The notes: a model not told the origin generated them from the sequence alone. 64,000 nt of DNA from JAXGRD01 sp040766105 (GCA_040766105.1 JAXGRD010000003.1:186001-250000), one strand, 5' to 3'. Counted from the stretch's first letter, positions 8,527-17,683 are shown. Translations and numbers: made by a program.

Positions 8527-9633
8527 TTACCAATCTAACTTTAATTTGTTTGCGGGGCAGACAAAGGTGCAAAGACCACAGCCGGTACAGAACTCCTCTT
8601 CCACCTGTACATTGCCATTTTCCTTTACAATGGCTTCATACATACACGCCTTGGTGCAGGCATCGCAATCGATATCGCAAGGAACACTGCCTACGGTACT
8701 GGTGGCAGGTTCAATCTTCATTTCGTCAAAGGAGAGAAGAGATTGAAGAGCTTTACCACGAATTTGCGCTATGTCTGTGACTTGTTTGTCCTCACACCAA
8801 CGTTCAAAGTCATCAATGATTTCTGTTATCTTCTCCGGACCTTCCAACATGACGGCAGTTCCCACCTGTACCACGGAAGCGCCAAGCATAATGTATTCCA
8901 AGGCATGCTCATAGGTGGCAATGCCTCCGATTCCGCATAAGGGGATATCCACCGTTTGGGCGATGGTTGCTACGCAAGCCAGACCCAAAGGTCGAATGGG
9001 CTGCCCGGAATAACCGCCGTAAGTTGCCAAGGTAGGTTTGGCCGTATCGATGTCCACGCTGAGGATGCAACGCACCGTATTGATAGCACTGACGCCGCTT
9101 CCGCCCGCCTGTTTTACTGCCTTTGCCACCTTGGAAATATTGGTGGCGTTCTGAGAAAGCTTCACCACCACGGGAATCTTCACATGGGAGACCACTTCCT
9201 TTGTCATGTCAAAGATGATTCCCGGATGGGAGGCCATGACCTCCAAGGATTCCCACATGGGGTTGGATACGCTAATTTCGATGGCATCGGCCCCGAACTT
9301 TTCCATCTTGGCCGCAAGATATGCAATTTCCGAAGGGGTATGGGCAGAAACGCTGGCGATGACAATGCCGCCACCACTCTTTGCAATGGCCATTTCTCTT
9401 TCCCAGCCTTCCACCTGTATGTCCGAATACAGCCGGATGTTCTGGGCACCAAAGCCGTCATAGGCAAGACGAGGTCTCACATCTAAAACCGTATCACTGA
9501 CGATGCTCTCTGTCACCACGGCTCCTGCTCCGGCAGCCAAGCATTTGGCAATGCTTTCCCCGTCCCGATTCCAAGGACCGGCTGCGACAAGTATGGGGTT
9601 TTTCAATTCCAAACCTACAAAGTTGCTCTTCAT
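8527..9633 (-). CDS. PreA-like dihydroorotate-dehydrogenase-fold protein with ferredoxin tail
   Basis: Second flavin barrel of the DHOD/PreA superfamily in this locus, 368 residues. It has MKSNFVGLELKNPILVAAGP at the start, VKLSQNATNISK in the substrate region, and the phosphate loop CGIGGIATYEHALEYIMLGA. A C-terminal Fe-S tail follows: CDIDCDACTKAC, then CTGCGLCTFVCP. The first cluster motif is unusual (C-x3-C-x2-C-x3-C, no following Pro). It is only about 40% of a full DPYD and shorter than the PreA at 4577. It follows the LacI gene by one base and ends just before the operator. It may act on orotate/dihydroorotate or another pyrimidine; the substrate is not assignable. Confidence 0.8.
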   Translation of the reverse strand: MKSNFVGLELKNPILVAAGPWNRDGESIAKCLAAGAGAVVTESIVSDTVLDVRPRLAYDGFGAQNIRLYSDIQVEGWEREMAIAKSGGGIVIASVSAHTPSEIAYLAAKMEKFGADAIEISVSNPMWESLEVMASHPGIIFDMTKEVVSHVKIPVVVKLSQNATNISKVAKAVKQAGGSGVSAINTVRCILSVDIDTAKPTLATYGGYSGQPIRPLGLACVATIAQTVDIPLCGIGGIATYEHALEYIMLGASVVQVGTAVMLEGPEKITEIIDDFERWCEDKQVTDIAQIRGKALQSLLSFDEMKIEPATSTVGSVPCDIDCDACTKACMYEAIVKENGNVQVEEEFCTGCGLCTFVCPANKLKLDW

Positions 9634-9634
9634 C

Positions 9635-10660
9635 TTAAAACATTTCTCCTATTCTTTCCTTGTGTCCGCAGGACTTTCTGATTTTCAGCTTCGTTTGGAG
9701 GAGAATGTTACGGCTACCCGACTCCACCTCTCCTTCCACTATATCAAAGAGCAGACGTGCACCGTAAACGCCCATTTTGTGCAAGGGCACATCCACTGTA
9801 GTCAACTTGGGTTCCACTAAGTTCGACAATCTTTCATTGTCAAACCCCACCACGGCAATTTCATCGGGGATGATCATTTCCTTATCCTTGATGGCATCCA
9901 TTGCCCCAAAGGCGATGCGATCGCTGGTGGCAAAGATGGCATCGGGCGGTTCCTCCAGCTCGGTCATCTTCTTCGCCCCTAAATAACCCCCTTCAATGGA
10001 GTTCTCCACGGAAACCATGTATTCATCCTTAATGGGAAGATGGTTCTCTTCCAAGACCTGTTGATATCCTTCCAGTTTTTCCTGATTGTCCACGCCGGGA
10101 TTGTTTCCGTACAAAATGGCAATTCTTCGGTGGTCATTGTTGGCAAGATGAGAAACAGCCTGACGCGCACCCAGGCGATAGTCTACGCTTACCGCGCTGA
10201 GACCGGGATTGCACTTGGCACCCCCAATGAAGACTACGGGGAGCTTGTTTCCCATGAGTTGACGCAAGTTCTCCTCTTCCAAGGTGGAGGAAATCAAGAT
10301 GATTCCATCTACCCTCCTCTTAACCATGGATTCCAAATAGCGTTTTTCCTTTTCCGCATCTTCTTCCACATTGCACATAAAAGTAACGTAGCCCTTTAAA
10401 TGAGCCACGTCTTCTACGCCCTTTGCCGTCTCCATATGGACGGAATTCAAAATATGGGGAATCATCAAACCGATGGTTCCGGTCCTGTTAAAGTTGAGGC
10501 CCCTCGCCAACCAGTTTGGCGTGTATTCCTCTTCTTGAATGATCAGTTCTATTTTTTCTCTGGTTTTCGGTGCAACGCTTTCGGGGTGGTTGAGTACTCG
10601 CGACACCGTAGCCACAGAAACTCCTGCTTTTTTCGCTATTTCTCGGATATTCAAATGCAC
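9635..10660 (-). CDS. LacI/GalR-family transcriptional regulator
   Basis: 341 residues. The N-terminal helix-turn-helix IREIAKKAGVSVATVSRVLN (about 5-24) is followed by the hinge helix region (NWLARGLN) and a periplasmic-binding-protein-like sensor domain (TGTIGLMIPHILNSV onward). The start is a GTG at 10658-10660 behind AGGA; a TTG two codons on is an alternative. It lies upstream of and in line with the PreA-like gene. The perfect LacI-type palindrome at 8471-8488 makes it the likely repressor of the M20-preT-preA operon. The inducer is unknown, plausibly a pyrimidine or a dihydropyrimidine. Confidence 0.9.
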   Translation of the reverse strand: MHLNIREIAKKAGVSVATVSRVLNHPESVAPKTREKIELIIQEEEYTPNWLARGLNFNRTGTIGLMIPHILNSVHMETAKGVEDVAHLKGYVTFMCNVEEDAEKEKRYLESMVKRRVDGIILISSTLEEENLRQLMGNKLPVVFIGGAKCNPGLSAVSVDYRLGARQAVSHLANNDHRRIAILYGNNPGVDNQEKLEGYQQVLEENHLPIKDEYMVSVENSIEGGYLGAKKMTELEEPPDAIFATSDRIAFGAMDAIKDKEMIIPDEIAVVGFDNERLSNLVEPKLTTVDVPLHKMGVYGARLLFDIVEGEVESGSRNILLQTKLKIRKSCGHKERIGEMF

Positions 10661-10735
10661 GCACTTCCTATTCAGAATATTCTTGGTTTATTCTCTCATG
10701 TTTAGGAAGAGTTTTCAAGACCGATGGAAAAAAAC

Positions 10736-12844
10736 CTATTCCCTGCCCAAGATCCTCCTTAGAAGTTTAGATATCCGACCCTTTTCCACCCGTCGAGGCT
10801 CCATCGCCTTTGCATCCAATGCCTGCCCAATGAGGAAGTCCTGACTGCTCAAAGGCAGTTTCCCTTGGGGCTTCTTCTCATATTTACCGTCGCTCTTGAG
10901 AATCCTCCCCTTCACCGTGTCGAAGGCAGCAACATCCAAGATTTCCCGAATTCGACTCTTCACATCTTCATCGTAGATGGGACAAGCCACCTCCACCCGT
11001 CGGTCCAGGTTTCTGGTCATAAAGTCGGCGGATGAAATGAACATCTTCTCTTCTCTGCCCTTCCCAAAGCAATAGACGCGGGAGTGCTCCAAGAACCTGC
11101 CCACTACGTTGGTCACATATAGGTTCTCTGTCATGCCGGGTATTCCGGGAAGGATACAGCAGATTCCTCGAATAATCATATCAATCTGCACCCCTGCACA
11201 GGAAGCATCCTTCAATTTATTGATGATGTCCATGTCCGTAAGGGAGTTGATCTTGATGCGCACATAACCGCTTCTTCCCTTGGCCATTTCTTCATCGATG
11301 AGCTGAAGAAGGGTTCTCTTCATGGAGACCGGCGCCACCAATAAGTTTTGATATTCCCCTTCCAGGTTGCCGATGCCCATGTTCTTAAAGAACTCGTTGG
11401 CATCCAAACCCAACTTGTAGTTTGACGTCATGAGGGAAAGATCCGTGTATAGGGCGGCAGTCTTTTCGTTGTAGTTTCCCGTTCCCACTTGGGTAATGTA
11501 CTTGATTTCCCCCTTTTCCCGCCTGGTGATGAGGCACAGCTTGGAGTGCACCTTGTAATCTTCAAAACCATAGATGATTCGGCAGCCGGCTTCTTCCAAG
11601 CGCTCCGACCAGTCGATGTTATTCTGTTCATCAAAGCGCGCACGAAGCTCTATGAGGACCGTCACATCCTTGCCATTTTCAGCAGCCGCACACAAATAAT
11701 CCACCAGCTTTGCCTTGGATGCCAGTCGATATATGGTGATCTTAATGGATATGACGTTTTCATCCTGAGAAGATTCTCGGACCAACCGAAGAAAGGGTTC
11801 CATCATCTCATAGGGATAGGACAGGCAGATGTCTCTCTCCATAATCTGCTTAGTCATGGGGACGTCCGGAGACACTCCTGCCGGGGGTTGGGGTTGGAAG
11901 GGTTTATAGGTAAGTGCCTTTCGCGTTGACTTGCTTAAATGATCCTCCAGCCCGTAGACATAGGACATTTTGATAGGCGCTGCCGTAACGAAGATCTGGT
12001 GTTGCTCCACCTGAAACTTCTCCATAAAGTATGCGATTAAATTGTCGCTCACTTGGCGGCTCAGCTCCAGTCGAACGATTCCCAATCGTGCCCTCTTCTT
12101 CAGAAGGCTCTGCATGCGAATCTTAAAGTCCAAGTCCACGCTACCCAACTCATCGTCCGGCGTAATGTCCGCATTTCTGGTGATATACAGTATGGTCTTC
12201 TCGGAAACACTGTGTTTCACGAAAACCTTATCCACAAACTTGAGAAGGATGTCCTCCGTCTTAATGAATCTCGTTCCCGATCCGGGAAGATAGACGATTT
12301 CCGGAAGGGAGGGGGGTACGGGAACGATGCCGAACTTTTTTTTATTTCCCTTGAACTCCAAAGAAGTGGCTACGTAGGAAGCCTTGTTCTGTAAATGGGG
12401 GAAGGGATGATGGGTGTCTACGATTTGTGGAGAGAGTATGGGAAGAATGTCCTCCGCCCAATATTCCTTGACGAAGGTTTTTTCCACATCTTCCAACTCC
12501 TCATAGCTTAGAGCATAAACATCGTGGGCCCTCAAGCCTTCCACGATATCGTTGTATATCTTCTCCCGCAAAGCATACACAGGGGTTACCGCTCGATAGA
12601 TTCTGTCCAATTGCTCCTGGGGAGTCAAGTTGGATTTCCAATCGATGGCATCCTTCTCTACTGCCATGAGATCAAACAAACTGCCCACGCGGATCATAAA
12701 AAACTCATCCAAATTGCTGGCAAAGATGGAGACAAATTTCAGTCGCTCAAGAAGCGGCACCGTTTCATCTGCCGCTTCCATCAAGACTCGTTCATTGAAT
12801 TTCAACCAGGAAAGTTCCCTGTTTTGGGTGAACAGCTTATCCAT
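10736..12844 (-). CDS. ppk: Polyphosphate kinase 1
   Basis: Reversible ATP-dependent polyphosphate polymerase with a phosphohistidine intermediate. The four-domain family layout is present: MDKLFTQNRELSWLKFNERV at the N-terminus, SNLDEFFMIRVG, and the catalytic histidines in YKVHSKLCLI (about residue 431) and EHSRVYCFG (about 587). These match the positions of E. coli H435 and H592. The start chosen is the ATG at 12842-12844, behind GAGGTG. A longer frame to 12928 would run through the ppx end and adds non-family residues. It overlaps ppx by 8 bp, so the two are coupled. 702 residues is normal. Confidence 0.95.
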   Translation of the reverse strand: MDKLFTQNRELSWLKFNERVLMEAADETVPLLERLKFVSIFASNLDEFFMIRVGSLFDLMAVEKDAIDWKSNLTPQEQLDRIYRAVTPVYALREKIYNDIVEGLRAHDVYALSYEELEDVEKTFVKEYWAEDILPILSPQIVDTHHPFPHLQNKASYVATSLEFKGNKKKFGIVPVPPSLPEIVYLPGSGTRFIKTEDILLKFVDKVFVKHSVSEKTILYITRNADITPDDELGSVDLDFKIRMQSLLKKRARLGIVRLELSRQVSDNLIAYFMEKFQVEQHQIFVTAAPIKMSYVYGLEDHLSKSTRKALTYKPFQPQPPAGVSPDVPMTKQIMERDICLSYPYEMMEPFLRLVRESSQDENVISIKITIYRLASKAKLVDYLCAAAENGKDVTVLIELRARFDEQNNIDWSERLEEAGCRIIYGFEDYKVHSKLCLITRREKGEIKYITQVGTGNYNEKTAALYTDLSLMTSNYKLGLDANEFFKNMGIGNLEGEYQNLLVAPVSMKRTLLQLIDEEMAKGRSGYVRIKINSLTDMDIINKLKDASCAGVQIDMIIRGICCILPGIPGMTENLYVTNVVGRFLEHSRVYCFGKGREEKMFISSADFMTRNLDRRVEVACPIYDEDVKSRIREILDVAAFDTVKGRILKSDGKYEKKPQGKLPLSSQDFLIGQALDAKAMEPRRVEKGRISKLLRRILGRE

Positions 12845-13754
12845 CCATGGCACCTCGCTTGCGCAAGACATCATAAATATATCCTTCTCGAACACCGTAT
12901 CTGCTAATGGCAACGGTTTCGCTTTCAAAGTATCTGGCTACTGCACCTAAAATAATAGTGCCGGGTATGATAGTGTGGATTCTTTCCGGGGCCACATGGA
13001 GAATCATCTTCACCATTTCCTTTTTGTTGTCCGCCAGAGTCTTAATGACCTGCCGCGTGAAGCCCGATTTAAAGAGCATGTTGGATTCCGGCATGTCGAA
13101 CATTTCATTGTGAATCTTGCAAACGGTTCTGGCGGTACCGCCAATGCCACAGACGGATTCCGCATAGTATTTCAAATCCGGTTGATAGATCTTGGAAATT
13201 TCCTCCAAGGCCGCATCCTTGATGATTTTCACTTCCTTCCTCGTGGGAAGAATATCGTTTACAAAACGATTATACAGGTTCAGAGACCCGATTGGCATGG
13301 ATGATGACGCAATCACCTTTCTGTCATTGTAAAAAACCAGTTCCGTACTGCCACCGCCGATATCCACCAGTAAGCCGTCATCTATATCTGCACATTGCAT
13401 GGCACCCAAATAGCCTAGGCGACCTTCGTCTTCCCCGGACAGCACGCGAATATGGATTCCCGTTCGCTGTTCCACCTTTTCCAGGACCTCTTTTTCATTA
13501 TCCACGTTTCTCACAGAAGCGGTTGCAAAGACAAACATTTCTCTGGTGTCCACCTTCTGGACGATTTTCTTGTATTCCTCCAGAATGCTCACCAACTTGT
13601 TGATGCCTTCTGTGCTCATTTTATTGTTCTTTTTAACATAGCTGGCAAGACCTGCCACTTCCTTCTTATTCATCATGGGATCGATTTTACCGTCCGCAAT
13701 CCTATAAAAGGACAGGCGAATGGTGTTGGAACCGATATCTATCACTCCGTACAC
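12837..13754 (-). CDS. ppx: Exopolyphosphatase / guanosine pentaphosphatase (Ppx/GppA)
   Basis: Actin-fold hydrolase removing terminal phosphate from polyphosphate (or pppGpp), the counterpart of Ppk. Motifs are MYGVIDIGSNTIRLS (phosphate 1 loop), FATASVRN, SGEDEGRLGYLG, VDIGGGSTEL (phosphate 2 loop) and GIGGTARTV. At 305 residues it is the short Ppx form without the C-terminal HD-like extension of E. coli Ppx. The start is a GTG behind AAGGAGG. Operon ppx-ppk, opposed in effect, suggests tight control of polyphosphate level. Confidence 0.93.
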   Translation of the reverse strand: MYGVIDIGSNTIRLSFYRIADGKIDPMMNKKEVAGLASYVKKNNKMSTEGINKLVSILEEYKKIVQKVDTREMFVFATASVRNVDNEKEVLEKVEQRTGIHIRVLSGEDEGRLGYLGAMQCADIDDGLLVDIGGGSTELVFYNDRKVIASSSMPIGSLNLYNRFVNDILPTRKEVKIIKDAALEEISKIYQPDLKYYAESVCGIGGTARTVCKIHNEMFDMPESNMLFKSGFTRQVIKTLADNKKEMVKMILHVAPERIHTIIPGTIILGAVARYFESETVAISRYGVREGYIYDVLRKRGAMDG

Positions 13755-13846
13755 GTAAGACCTCCTTGTACTCTTTTTCTATATTATGGCTCAATTATCT
13801 CCGGTGAAGATTAAGAGAAAGCAATAACAATGTTAAGTTTATGTTA

Positions 13847-13894
13847 AAACAGGGCCCAATTTCCCACAATCATGGGAATATCAGCCCTGTTTTT
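13847..13894. terminator. Bidirectional hairpin after the cyclophilin gene
   Basis: AACAGGGC (13848-13855) pairs with GCCCTGTT (13884-13891), with T-runs on both strands (TTTT on plus; TTTTAACAT on minus). An inner pair CCCA...TGGG adds to it. It ends the minus operon finishing with the cyclophilin gene. Confidence 0.8.
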
Positions 13895-13905
13895 GATTCT
13901 GTATC

Positions 13906-14388
13906 CTATTCTTCGGAAACCGTAACCTTCTTCATGACCTGTGCCTCTTTGGGCTTGTCCATTCCATCGGTCTGAACCTTGGCAATGTTGTCAACAGCTT
14001 CCATTCCCTCGGTGACTTTTCCGAAGGCAGCATACTGCCCGTCCAAGTGGGGGGAATCTGCATGCATAATGAAGAACTGCGAGCCTGCAGAGTTGGGGTC
14101 CATCGCCCTTGCCATGGAAAGAACACCTCTGGTGTGAAGAAGATCGTTCTCAACACCGTTGCCCGCAAACTCACCGGTAATGCCGTATCCGGGACCACCC
14201 ATGCCTGTTCCCTGGGGACAACCGCCCTGAATCATAAATCCGGGAATTACTCTGTGGAAGGTCAGACCGTCATAGAAACCTTCCTTCACCAGCTTAATGA
14301 AGTTTTCCACTGTTTTCGGCGCTTTGTCCGCATACAGTTCTCCCTTCATCACATCTCCGTTTTCCATTTCAATTGTAAAATTTGTCAT
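13906..14388 (-). CDS. Cyclophilin-type peptidyl-prolyl cis-trans isomerase
   Basis: Cytosolic cyclophilin of 160 residues with no signal peptide. The catalytic Arg is in TFHRVIPGFMIQGGCPQGTG and the substrate-binding core in AGSQFFIMHADSPHLDGQYAAFGKV (quoted motifs lie at residues about 43-62 and 105-130). Catalyses proline isomerisation during folding. Follows the Nudix gene by 10 bp, behind GGAGGCAGAA, and is the last gene before the terminator at 13847. Confidence 0.95.
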   Translation of the reverse strand: MTNFTIEMENGDVMKGELYADKAPKTVENFIKLVKEGFYDGLTFHRVIPGFMIQGGCPQGTGMGGPGYGITGEFAGNGVENDLLHTRGVLSMARAMDPNSAGSQFFIMHADSPHLDGQYAAFGKVTEGMEAVDNIAKVQTDGMDKPKEAQVMKKVTVSEE

Positions 14389-14398
14389 TTCTGCCTCC

Positions 14399-14854
14399 TT
14401 ATTTTCTTATCTTATAGGCATTGATTTCTTCGTCGCTTTTTTCAAAGAAATGCCATAGTTCATCCTTTAAGCAGGGCGGATGGAGCGCATCCACAGCTTC
14501 TATCTCTTCCTTGCTCATGAAACGGACTTCCCGTAGGACCTGCTCCCCATCATCAAGCTCCGGATCCATCCCCAGTTCCATCTGTCCACCGGTGACTCTT
14601 CCTTCAAAGTAATTGACAAACCGTTGCTCTCCCTGGGGCATAACCTGCTCCATGTGCCAGATGAGCCTGCCTACACTGATTTCCAGTCCCGTCTCTTCCC
14701 ATACCTCACGAACGGCCGCTTCATAGGAGTTTTCCCCCTCTTCAATGGCCCCTCCGGGAACCATCCAAATATCTCTGCCTTCGTGCTGCTGCCGTACCAT
14801 CAATATCTTGTCGTCTTCATCTCTGATAACGACTCGAACGCCGCCTATCCACAT
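14399..14854 (-). CDS. Nudix hydrolase
   Basis: 151 residues from the ATG at 14852-14854. The Nudix box is visible from GGAIEEGENSYEAAVREVWE to ETGLEI (the GX5EX7REUXEEXGU pattern, about residues 33-55). This predicts Mg-dependent hydrolysis of a nucleoside diphosphate linked to another group; the substrate is unknown. The frame stays open upstream to 14971, but that extension overlaps the chromate transporter and is not Nudix-like. The start overlaps the end of the preceding gene by 10 bp (ATG inside its last codons). Operon member. Confidence 0.88.
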   Translation of the reverse strand: MWIGGVRVVIRDEDDKILMVRQQHEGRDIWMVPGGAIEEGENSYEAAVREVWEETGLEISVGRLIWHMEQVMPQGEQRFVNYFEGRVTGGQMELGMDPELDDGEQVLREVRFMSKEEIEAVDALHPPCLKDELWHFFEKSDEEINAYKIRK

Positions 14855-15378
14855 ACAAATGCTCCTATTACACCCATAGCCATGACCAATATGATTGGAC
14901 TCAGTTTCAATCGTCCCGCCAAGACAACGGTGATGCCGCATAGCACACAGGGAATCCAGTTGATTTCCCATCCCGTCACAAGGACCGTCTGAGCCACAAA
15001 GATTACTGCAGCCCCGATGAGGCCTACGGTTGCAGGCCGGATTCCTTCAAATATGCCCTGTACCACCTTACTGCTATTATACTTCTCAACGAACTTCATT
15101 ACCAGTAGGACAAGGACAAAAGATGGAATGGATACTCCCAGCGTGGCAATCGCTGCTCCTAAAACCCCTGCATACTGGAAGCCTACGTAAGTCGCCGCAT
15201 TGACCGCAATGGGTCCCGGTGTCACCTGAGACAGGGCAACCAGGTTGGAAAACTCATCGTGGGTCATGATGCCGAAATCCTGTACACTTTGGAAGATTAG
15301 AGGTAGCATGGCGATACCGCCGCCAAATCCAAAGAGTCCGATTCTAAAAAATACTGCAAAGAGGTAGAAGAGGCTCAT
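14845..15378 (-). CDS. Chromate transporter family half-protein (second of pair)
   Basis: 177-residue membrane protein of the CHR family, with about five to six hydrophobic segments. Hallmarks are FGFGGGIAMLPLI near the N-terminus and LSQVTPGPIAVNAATYVGF. Short CHR proteins usually occur as pairs that together match one long ChrA; the partner is the adjacent gene at 15375, with ATGA overlap. Named for chromate efflux, but physiological substrates of short CHR pairs are often unknown (sulfate-like oxyanions are possible). Confidence 0.85.
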   Translation of the reverse strand: MSLFYLFAVFFRIGLFGFGGGIAMLPLIFQSVQDFGIMTHDEFSNLVALSQVTPGPIAVNAATYVGFQYAGVLGAAIATLGVSIPSFVLVLLVMKFVEKYNSSKVVQGIFEGIRPATVGLIGAAVIFVAQTVLVTGWEINWIPCVLCGITVVLAGRLKLSPIILVMAMGVIGAFVCG

Positions 15379-15956
15379 GCTTTCTTCCTCCTCTTTTCCC
15401 TAATCATGTAGTAGACGATTCCCACCAAGGCGGAGACAAGAATTGCCCATATGGCAGTCACGCCGAAAAATCCTACGGCTAGGAAACAAGCGGCAAAGAT
15501 GATCCAAGTAAAGACCGACTTCAGGGAGCGGCCCATCATTTGGAAGGTAACTACAATGAGAAGACCGCAGACTGCAGCTTTTATTCCCACCAAGGCACCT
15601 TGCACCGCGCGGTTCCCTCCCACTTGGTTCAGAACCGTTGCCAGAACAAGGATGATGATGAAAGAAGGAAGAATCACGCCTAGAGTTGCTGCCAAAGCAC
15701 CCGTAAACCCCCGCCTCTTGTTGCCGATGTAAGTCGCTGTATTGACGGCAACAATCCCCGGCAGACCTTGTCCCACAGCGAGGCAGTCCAACATCTCCTC
15801 TTGGGTCAGCCACTTTTTGTCCTTCACTGCTACCTTTTCAATCAGGGGAATCATGGCCATTCCACCGCCGATGGTGAAGAGGCCGATGGTGAAGAAGGAG
15901 CTGAAAAGGCTCCAAAGTTCCTTTATTCTCAAATACCTTTTGCTATCTTTCTTCAT
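15375..15956 (-). CDS. Chromate transporter family half-protein (first of pair)
   Basis: 193-residue membrane protein homologous to the next gene: FTIGLFTIGGGMAMIPLIE and VGQGLPGIVAVNTATYIGN mirror its motifs. The start overlaps the end of proS by 14 bp and the end overlaps its partner by 4 bp, so the three are translationally linked. A basic tail (REKRRKKA) ends the protein. Substrate uncertain, as for its partner. Confidence 0.85.
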   Translation of the reverse strand: MKKDSKRYLRIKELWSLFSSFFTIGLFTIGGGMAMIPLIEKVAVKDKKWLTQEEMLDCLAVGQGLPGIVAVNTATYIGNKRRGFTGALAATLGVILPSFIIILVLATVLNQVGGNRAVQGALVGIKAAVCGLLIVVTFQMMGRSLKSVFTWIIFAACFLAVGFFGVTAIWAILVSALVGIVYYMIREKRRKKA

Positions 15957-17670
15957 TGACTATCTTGATCGCTGCTGCAATGGCATCCGCAGCGCTCACG
16001 GAAAGGGTTTCCTCTTCCCGGCGCAGTTTGTATTCCACTTTCTCATCCGCCGCATCTCTTCCCACAGTAATCCGCACAGGGATGCCAAGCAGGTCCGCAT
16101 CCTTGAACTTGACTCCCGGTCGTTCCTTCCGGTCATCCAAGAGAACCTCTACACCGGCCTCTCCCAGTTCCTCGTAAATTTTCTCTCCCAAGGCTTTCTG
16201 ATCCGGGTCTTCAGGCTTCATCAAGGTGATGATTGCATGGTATGGCGCCACGGACATAGGCCAAATAATGCCGTTTTCATCGTGATGTTGCTCCACCACC
16301 GCCGCCAAAGTCCTGGTTACACCAATGCCGTAACATCCCATGACAATGAATTGTTCCTTTTGGTTTTCATCCTTGTAGGTGGCTCCCATGCTTTCACTGT
16401 ACTTGGTCCCCAACTTGAAGACCTGACCCACCTCAATGCCTCTGGCGTATTTGATGGGTGCGCCGCAAACGGGACATGGGTCCTGGGGAAGAAGCATTTT
16501 AATGTCTCCTATCAAATCACCTTCATAATCTCTGCCGTAGTTTACGTTGAGAATGTGGTGATCCACCTTACAGGCGCCGGCGCACAAGTTCTGCTGTCCG
16601 GTCAATTCGCTATCCACCACGATTTTACAGTGGTGAAGACCTACCGGTCCTGTAAAGCCTCCCACCGCACCGGTAGCGGCTTCCAGTTTCTCCTCATCGG
16701 CAAAGGCGATGGCATGTTCGGGAATATCCAACAGATTGATCAATTTGGTCATGTTCAGTTCCCTGTCCCCTCGGACGAAGGCTGCCACATAGCCGTTTTC
16801 TTCTCCCCCATCGTCATAGGTGACAAAGAGAAGGGCCTTGATGGTCTGTTTCTTTTCCAATCCCAAGAATCCGGCGACCTCTTCAATGGTCTTGGTTCCC
16901 GGCGTATGAACTTCTTCCATGGGCTTCCGTTCTTCTGATGTTGCAGGGTCATCCACAAAGGCAGCACGCTCCGATGTTGCCGCCATCTGGCAGGCATCAC
17001 AGTAGGCGATTTCGCTTTCTCCCACCTCTGACAGAGCCGTAAATTCGTGGGATCCGCTTCCCCCGATGGCCCCCGTGTCCGCCTCTACGGGACGGAAGGT
17101 CAAGCCCGCTCGGGTAAATATTTTTTCATAGGCACGAAACATGTCGTTGTAGCTTTGGTCCAAGCCCTCTCGATCCTTATCAAAGGAATAGGCATCCTTC
17201 ATGATAAACTCTCTGCTACGCATAAGTCCGAATCTGGGTCTTGCCTCGTCTCTGTACTTGGTCTGAATCTGGTAGAGGTTCATGGGAAGTTGTCGATAGG
17301 AACTCACATCGTTTCTGACGATGTCTGTAAATATCTCTTCATGGGTGGGTCCCAAGCAGAAGTCCCTTCCGTTTCGGTCCTTCAGCCTCCAAAGCTCGGG
17401 GCCGTATTGGGTCCAGCGTCCCGATTCTTCCCATAATTCAGCGGGTTGCACTGCGGACATGAGGATTTCCTGGCCGCCGGCCTTGTCCATTTCATCTCGA
17501 ACAATGTCCTCGATCTTTCGAACGGATCTCCAGCCCAAGGGCATGAAACCGTAGACTCCTGAAACGAGCTTCTTAATCATCCCCGTTCGCAGGAGAAGAA
17601 TATGGCTGGCAATTTCCGCTTCTGCCGGAACCTCTCTCAGTGTTCGTAAGTGCATCTTTGAAAGTCTCAT
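15943..17670 (-). CDS. proS: Prolyl-tRNA synthetase (bacterial type, with editing domain)
   Basis: Class II synthetase charging tRNA-Pro. Motif 1/2 region GWRSVRKIEDIVRDEM and the motif 2 TKYRDEARPRFGLMRSREF are clear. The editing (INS) insertion lies between about residues 225 and 390 (GKTIEEVAGFLGL, DRELNMTKL). Motif 3 GCYGIGVTRTLAA and a C-terminal anticodon-binding domain follow. 575 residues is the expected size for the long bacterial form. Follows ispDF by 13 bp. Confidence 0.97.
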   Translation of the reverse strand: MRLSKMHLRTLREVPAEAEIASHILLLRTGMIKKLVSGVYGFMPLGWRSVRKIEDIVRDEMDKAGGQEILMSAVQPAELWEESGRWTQYGPELWRLKDRNGRDFCLGPTHEEIFTDIVRNDVSSYRQLPMNLYQIQTKYRDEARPRFGLMRSREFIMKDAYSFDKDREGLDQSYNDMFRAYEKIFTRAGLTFRPVEADTGAIGGSGSHEFTALSEVGESEIAYCDACQMAATSERAAFVDDPATSEERKPMEEVHTPGTKTIEEVAGFLGLEKKQTIKALLFVTYDDGGEENGYVAAFVRGDRELNMTKLINLLDIPEHAIAFADEEKLEAATGAVGGFTGPVGLHHCKIVVDSELTGQQNLCAGACKVDHHILNVNYGRDYEGDLIGDIKMLLPQDPCPVCGAPIKYARGIEVGQVFKLGTKYSESMGATYKDENQKEQFIVMGCYGIGVTRTLAAVVEQHHDENGIIWPMSVAPYHAIITLMKPEDPDQKALGEKIYEELGEAGVEVLLDDRKERPGVKFKDADLLGIPVRITVGRDAADEKVEYKLRREEETLSVSAADAIAAAIKIVNEER

Positions 17671-17683
17671 TGTGGTTTATCTC

